Shown piece after piece: positions 59,874-64,000 of a DNA stretch of 64,000 nt. Made by a program: the position numbers and the translations under genes. Each line of letters opens with the position of its first letter. Position 1 is the stretch's first letter. This DNA is from an uncultured Eubacteriales bacterium (GTDB taxonomy: Bacteria > Bacillota > Clostridia > Christensenellales > Borkfalkiaceae). A model generated the notes under the pieces. The model did no database searches. It was not told the origin of the DNA and was given only the letters and a program-made list of their open reading frames with translations. The stretch spans positions 1-64,000 of the forward strand of contig UQPN01000008.1 of assembly GCA_900542935.1 (NCBI GenBank), written 5' to 3'.

Positions 59874-60808
59874 AAAACGAACAGAGTATTCCCTCGCGGG
59901 AGGGCGCGAAAAAAGAACGGAGCAAATTTTCGGCGTTCATGCGTTCGCTGTTCGGGAACAACGCTTCCGATATTCGCTGCAACGTGATATTGTATCTGAT
60001 TACGCTGATTTTTCTTGCCGTGCTGATTGCCCCGTTCGTATACGTAATCACAGAATCGTTCCGTTCGCGGCAGCTGGTAAACGGACTGCCTGTGGAAGTA
60101 TGGAGCTTTTCGGCGTATAAATCCGTGCTGGGCAATCCCAACATATTCCGCGCGTACGTAAACACTATCGTGGTTACGATTATCGGAACGGCGGTTGCCG
60201 TGGCGCTTACCACGGTGGGCGCGTATCCGCTTTCGAAAAAAGATTTGCCGGGGCGGCAGGTCGCGCTGGTGTATGTGCTGATTACCATGCTGTTTTCGGG
60301 CGGGCTGATTCCGTTTTATATTCTTATCAGAAACGTGTTGCAACTGACGGACAGCTACTTAGTGTATATCGCCGTGGGCGCTACGGGCGCGTTCAATATT
60401 TTCGTGGTGAAGAACTATTTTCAGGGGATTCCCGCGGAACTGAGCGAATCGGCTGCGCTGGACGGCGCCGGAGAACTTCGTATTTTCTTTTCGATATATC
60501 TGCCGCTGTCCAAACCGATTATCGCTACGGTGGCGCTGTGGGTAGCCGTAGGCAAATGGAACGATTACATGACGGGGCTGCTGTATATCAAATCGCAGGA
60601 AAAACTTCTGATACAAAACATTCTGCGCGATATGCTTTCCAAAGCTACTTCCACTTCCGGCATCGGCGGAGATTCTTCGATGCAGACGCTGGCGGAATCG
60701 GTGAAAATGGCTACGGTGGTGGTTTCTATTATTCCCATTATGTTGATATATCCCTTCGTGCAGAAGTATTTCACGAAAGGCGTGATGGTTGGCTCGGTGA
60801 AAGGCTGA
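59867..60808 (+). CDS. ABC transporter permease, LplC/YtcP type (locus B)
   Basis: The 313-residue partner permease, with six membrane segments after a charged head. VIAPFVYVITESF appears as LIAPFVYVITESFRSRQL; the EAA loop is SESAALDGAGELRIFFSIYLP, and the protein ends in GVMVGSVKG, the typical LplC/YtcP terminus. Overlap with the upstream gene indicates translational coupling. No ATPase gene is present. Confidence 0.92.
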   Translation: MVKNEQSIPSREGAKKERSKFSAFMRSLFGNNASDIRCNVILYLITLIFLAVLIAPFVYVITESFRSRQLVNGLPVEVWSFSAYKSVLGNPNIFRAYVNTIVVTIIGTAVAVALTTVGAYPLSKKDLPGRQVALVYVLITMLFSGGLIPFYILIRNVLQLTDSYLVYIAVGATGAFNIFVVKNYFQGIPAELSESAALDGAGELRIFFSIYLPLSKPIIATVALWVAVGKWNDYMTGLLYIKSQEKLLIQNILRDMLSKATSTSGIGGDSSMQTLAESVKMATVVVSIIPIMLIYPFVQKYFTKGVMVGSVKG

Positions 60809-60828
60809 GCCGCCGAAAGGACTGAATT

Positions 60829-61740
60829 ATGACAGACAAAAAATTTATTCTCGATACCGACATCGGCGACGATATCGACGATGCGTACGCGCTGGATTTC
60901 GCGTTGAAAAAAAATCTGCCGCTGCTCGGCGTTACCACGGTGTTCCGCTGGGCGGACGAGCGGGCGCGCATCGCTAAAAAAATGGCGGTTTTATACGGCA
61001 AAAAGCTTCCCGTGTATGCGGGGCTGAAAGGCGCGTGGGATGCGGACGGACATTGCTGCCAGTGGACGGCGGACCTTGAAAACGAAGCGTATGCGCCGGA
61101 TAACGAAAACGGCATCCCGTCGGACGCTATCGATTTTATCGTGCAAAGCGCGAAACGTTACGGCAAAAATCTGGTACTGCTTGCCATAGGTCCGCTGACG
61201 AATATCGCCGCGGCGATAGAAAAAGATCCGTCGGCAATGAGCGGAATCGGCGGCGTTATCATGATGGGCGGCGACTATGCGAACCAGTATGTGGAGTGGA
61301 ATATCAACTGCGATATTCCCGCGGCGAAAACGGTGTTTTCTTCCGATTTGCCCGTTACCGCGTTCGGCTGCGAAGTAACGTCGAAGTTCGTGGTAAGCGA
61401 AAAACAGCAGCGTTACATGCTGAACATGCGCGGGAGCGAATACAAAAATTATCTTTCGCTGCTTACGAATTTATGGCTGAAATCGAAACTTCCCGGCTGG
61501 AGAATCTGCCTGCACGATGTGATGGTGGTGCGACAGGCGTACGAAAATTACTGCGATTTTGCGGAAATCGACATGCATCTCGAAACGGAGAGCGCGTATA
61601 CGTACGGCATGACGGCAAACACGGAAAAATTCGACCTCGTGAACAAACGCGGCGAAAAACGCATGAAAATCGCGGTGGTTTCCGATTTTACGGAAATCAT
61701 CGCAAGCGAAATGAATATTCTTGATTACAAGGAGGATTGA
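60829..61740 (+). CDS. Nucleoside-hydrolase-fold (IunH-like) enzyme, locus B
   Basis: A 303-residue cytoplasmic protein of the nucleoside N-ribohydrolase fold. LDTDIGDDIDDAYAL gives the calcium-binding Asp cluster; LLAIGPLTNIAAAIEKDP, GGVIMMGGDYAN, EWNINCDIPAAKTVF and the C-terminal LHDVMVVRQAY supply the other expected elements. It keeps the canonical pattern better than the locus A member, so true ribohydrolase activity is more likely. It sits between permease and binding-protein genes of a sugar importer. A ribosyl- or similar N-glycosidic substrate is inferred. Confidence 0.85.
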   Translation: MTDKKFILDTDIGDDIDDAYALDFALKKNLPLLGVTTVFRWADERARIAKKMAVLYGKKLPVYAGLKGAWDADGHCCQWTADLENEAYAPDNENGIPSDAIDFIVQSAKRYGKNLVLLAIGPLTNIAAAIEKDPSAMSGIGGVIMMGGDYANQYVEWNINCDIPAAKTVFSSDLPVTAFGCEVTSKFVVSEKQQRYMLNMRGSEYKNYLSLLTNLWLKSKLPGWRICLHDVMVVRQAYENYCDFAEIDMHLETESAYTYGMTANTEKFDLVNKRGEKRMKIAVVSDFTEIIASEMNILDYKED

Positions 61741-61743
61741 ACA

Positions 61744-63414
61744 ATGAAAAAAATGACTCGTATCGCGGGAATCGTTCTGGCGGCGGTTGCGCTGGCGCCG
61801 ATGGCGGCGTGCGCCAAGCCCCACGACGGTGCTACGCAGGAAATTCGTATTTTCACTTATTCGGGCGACGAATACGCGGGCGCGAAAATGGATTCCGTCT
61901 TTCAGAAAATCGAATCGGACGTAGGCGTAACCATCGCGTTCGAAGGCGCGAAAAGCGAAAATTATTACACGAAACTTACGCCGATGATGAACAGCATGGA
62001 TTTTCCGGACGTCATCTGGTCCGATCCCGAAAATTCCGAAGGCGCTTTTCAGCGCTGGGCGGATCCCTCGCAGGATTTGCTGTGGAATCTGGACGAGCTT
62101 CTGATCGGCAACGAAAATCGGTACCCGTATCTGAACAAGCTTGTATACAGCAATCAGTATAAAAATATTCAGTATTACGAAAGGCATTACCTGATTCCCG
62201 CGGTGGAAACAAAAACCGCCTGGGCGATTTATTATCGCGCGGACTGGCTGAAAGCCATCGGTTTCGTGGATAGCGACGGCAATGCGAAAGCGCCGGAAAC
62301 GCTGGACGAATTCGAATACGTGATGAGCAGATTTTCGGGCAACAACCTCTTCGCCGACGCCAACGGAAATCCTTCCGGGCAGACGTACGGCATTTCGCCG
62401 AACACCTACAACTATTATCTTAACCCGTTGTACGGCGCGTTCGGCATTACGCCCGACTGGGATATTACGGATAGCGGCGCGGCTTCTTATATGTACGCGC
62501 GCGACGAATTCAAGCCGTATCTCGAATGGATGAACGCCATGTATAAAAAAGGCTGGATCGATCCTACGTTCAACCAGAATACGGGCGATACCGATCGCAA
62601 CCAGTGGTACAACGGTAAAGTGGGCTGCATCATGACGAACGGCGAAGGACACATGGAATGGGTGGTGGCAAACTTCGAAGACGCGAACGGCGCCGATAAA
62701 GTGATAGTAGGTCCTCCGCTTCTCGGCACGGGCAACACATCGGAATTAACTGGAAAAACGCTGGGCGTCAAAGGCGAAAGAGGCTATTCCGACTGGGGCG
62801 GAGATTACGGCGGCTATGCGATTACGAAAGGCACGAAAGACGTGTATAAAACGCTGGATTTGCTGGAATACCTGATCAGTCCCGAAGGTTCGAAACTCAG
62901 ATTGTACGGCATCGAAGGCACGCATTATACGCTGGACGAAGACGGCAACGTGGTTGCCGATCTCGACGGCAGAAATTCCGAACGTTCCAACTATTTCGCA
63001 AAAGTGAAAGATCTCGACGGCAATACCGTGAACGCGGGTTTGCACGGCATGGGCAGCAGATTCGGTTATGCCGTAGACTGGGATGAATACGAAAGAAGCG
63101 GCAATATCGAAATCGCTACCGATATCGGTTCGCTGTATCCAAGGTACGGCGCTCTCGTGCGGCAGGCGGTGGAGTATACGAAATATCTGCAGCATTCGAA
63201 GCTGGTAAACGTAACGGCATATCCTTCGCTGGTTTACAACAAGATGGCGGAAGTAAAAAATATTTCGTGGTCGTTCGTAAACAAAGCGATTATCGGTACG
63301 GCAAATCTTTCCGGCGACTGGGACCGCATGATTTCCGATCTGAAGAAAGCGGGGTATACCGATATTCAGAACATCCTGAAAGAAACGGCGCTGGAGCTCG
63401 GCATCATCGCCTGA
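61744..63414 (+). CDS. ABC transporter substrate-binding lipoprotein, LplA type (locus B)
   Basis: A 556-residue family 1 solute-binding protein, larger than most, as in LplA/YtcQ partners of LplBC-type permeases. Lipobox APMAAC near residue 20. Features: IRIFTYSGDEYAGAK, DFPDVIWSDPEN, YYRADWLKAIGF, ETLDEFEYVMSRF, and KVGCIMTNGEGHMEW. Three bases separate it from the nucleoside-hydrolase-like gene. It would capture an oligosaccharide released by the lipoprotein enzymes at the start of this locus. Confidence 0.92.
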   Translation: MKKMTRIAGIVLAAVALAPMAACAKPHDGATQEIRIFTYSGDEYAGAKMDSVFQKIESDVGVTIAFEGAKSENYYTKLTPMMNSMDFPDVIWSDPENSEGAFQRWADPSQDLLWNLDELLIGNENRYPYLNKLVYSNQYKNIQYYERHYLIPAVETKTAWAIYYRADWLKAIGFVDSDGNAKAPETLDEFEYVMSRFSGNNLFADANGNPSGQTYGISPNTYNYYLNPLYGAFGITPDWDITDSGAASYMYARDEFKPYLEWMNAMYKKGWIDPTFNQNTGDTDRNQWYNGKVGCIMTNGEGHMEWVVANFEDANGADKVIVGPPLLGTGNTSELTGKTLGVKGERGYSDWGGDYGGYAITKGTKDVYKTLDLLEYLISPEGSKLRLYGIEGTHYTLDEDGNVVADLDGRNSERSNYFAKVKDLDGNTVNAGLHGMGSRFGYAVDWDEYERSGNIEIATDIGSLYPRYGALVRQAVEYTKYLQHSKLVNVTAYPSLVYNKMAEVKNISWSFVNKAIIGTANLSGDWDRMISDLKKAGYTDIQNILKETALELGIIA

Positions 63415-63447
63415 GCTCCCCGCGAGGTGAATAAAACGAGGTAAACT

Positions 63448-64000
63448 ATGAAAAAAACGGCGGCTTTCGCACTGGCTTTTCTGGTGGCGGCAACAACGAT
63501 TTCTTTTGCTTCCTGCGGGAAAGACGATAAGAAAAGCGGAGAATTCGACGAGAACAACATCGTGCTCAGTTTTTCGGCAATGAGCGATATTCATCAGCAG
63601 GTAGGGCAGGAGAAGGTGAAAAACAAGCTTGTCCGCGCGCTCGATTACGCCGAAGAACTGGCTGGCGGCAAGCTGGACGCAGCGCTTTTTGCGGGCGACC
63701 TCACGGAGGATACCTGGAAAAAAACAGGTCTGAAAGGTCAGTCGGATTATACTACGGAATACAATGCGGATATCGCGATGCTGAAAACCGCAATTACCGA
63801 AGCGATCGACGTAAACGAAACGGGCGTGTTTTATTGCCTCGGCAATCACGATACCGATCCTTCCGTACTGGGCGACGTGATGACGGAAATGCCCGCGCTG
63901 TTTTATTCGCAGCTCGGCGAAGAGTTCTTCCGTATCGACGCGGCGGATTCTCTCCCGTCGGAGGGGCGGCGGCACGCCGTGGTAAACGGATATCATTTCC
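63448..64000 (+). CDS. Metallophosphoesterase lipoprotein (truncated by window end)
   Basis: The first 184 codons of a calcineurin-like phosphoesterase; the gene runs past the window. The ATG follows ACGAGG. Lipobox SFASC near residue 23. Metal motifs in order: SDIHQ, AGDLTED and GNHDTD, as in secreted phosphodiesterases and 5'-nucleotidase-like enzymes. As a lipoprotein it would act outside the cell. Its presence next to a nucleoside-hydrolase-fold enzyme suggests that phosphorylated or nucleotide-like compounds may be dephosphorylated before import (inference). Confidence 0.85.
   Translation, partial: MKKTAAFALAFLVAATTISFASCGKDDKKSGEFDENNIVLSFSAMSDIHQQVGQEKVKNKLVRALDYAEELAGGKLDAALFAGDLTEDTWKKTGLKGQSDYTTEYNADIAMLKTAITEAIDVNETGVFYCLGNHDTDPSVLGDVMTEMPALFYSQLGEEFFRIDAADSLPSEGRRHAVVNGYHF

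Overview
The window looks like chromosome of an anaerobic, spore-forming low-GC-lineage Firmicute (Clostridia; a gut Christensenellales- or Oscillospirales-like organism is my guess, not shown). The support is a yabP-yabQ-divIC cluster (sporulation plus division), a collagen-like exosporium-type protein, a trimeric NAD-linked [FeFe] hydrogenase, a class A RNase P RNA, Bacillus-type ThyA and typA, and many glycoside hydrolases with sugar ABC importers. Base composition is near 50% GC with strong third-position GC bias, which makes long antisense shadow frames very common; these were left out.

Layout. 0-4.7 kb: a leftward operon of small phage- or ICE-like genes (SprT-like zinc protein, small basic proteins, two paralogous membrane-anchored Ig-like proteins) with a degenerate tRNA-like sequence inside it; no integrase or replication gene is visible. 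4.8-7.2 kb: PhnP-like hydrolase, an ECF S-component (probably pantothenate) and coaX. 7.2-10.1 kb: metNIQ methionine importer behind a long attenuator-bearing leader. 10.2-12.1 kb: a glycosyltransferase and a collagen-like surface protein, divergent. 12.3-17 kb: fructokinase plus GH32 sucrose/fructan hydrolase, a rhamnose mutarotase and a PTS IIC-like membrane protein. 17-20.5 kb: thyA, folA, typA. 20.6-25.5 kb: yabP, yabQ, divIC, Ppx/GppA, an HExxH membrane protein, a small (p)ppGpp synthetase and a ComEC-like hydrolase. 26-30.2 kb: hydCBA.

30.4-64 kb is an accessory carbohydrate region. Locus A (30.4-42.7 kb) holds a GH-D-like TIM-barrel protein, a Gfo/Idh/MocA oxidoreductase, a large glycosidase-like lipoprotein, a sugar ABC importer (binding protein, two permeases), a nucleoside-hydrolase-fold enzyme and a convergent AraC regulator. 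A 1285-residue surface protein, another AraC gene with a divergent GH30 enzyme, rnpB, an MscS channel, a GH13 alpha-glucosidase and a third AraC gene follow. Locus B (53.8-64 kb) repeats the logic of A: two paralogous glycosidase-like lipoproteins, a FIVAR-like surface protein, two permeases, a second nucleoside-hydrolase-fold enzyme, a binding protein and a metallophosphoesterase lipoprotein cut by the window end. Neither importer has its own ATPase here, so both probably share an MsmX/UgpC-type ATPase encoded elsewhere.

The most interesting points are: the pairing of nucleoside-hydrolase-fold enzymes with sugar ABC importers in two independent loci; a GCGG-hydrophobic-KKK C-terminal tail shared by the two big surface proteins; an unassigned leader RNA before metNIQ; an 18-nt box at identical distance from the promoters of two locus A transcription units; a vegetative-type promoter plus terminator-like hairpin inside yabQ; and the tRNA-like sequence in the mobile-element operon.
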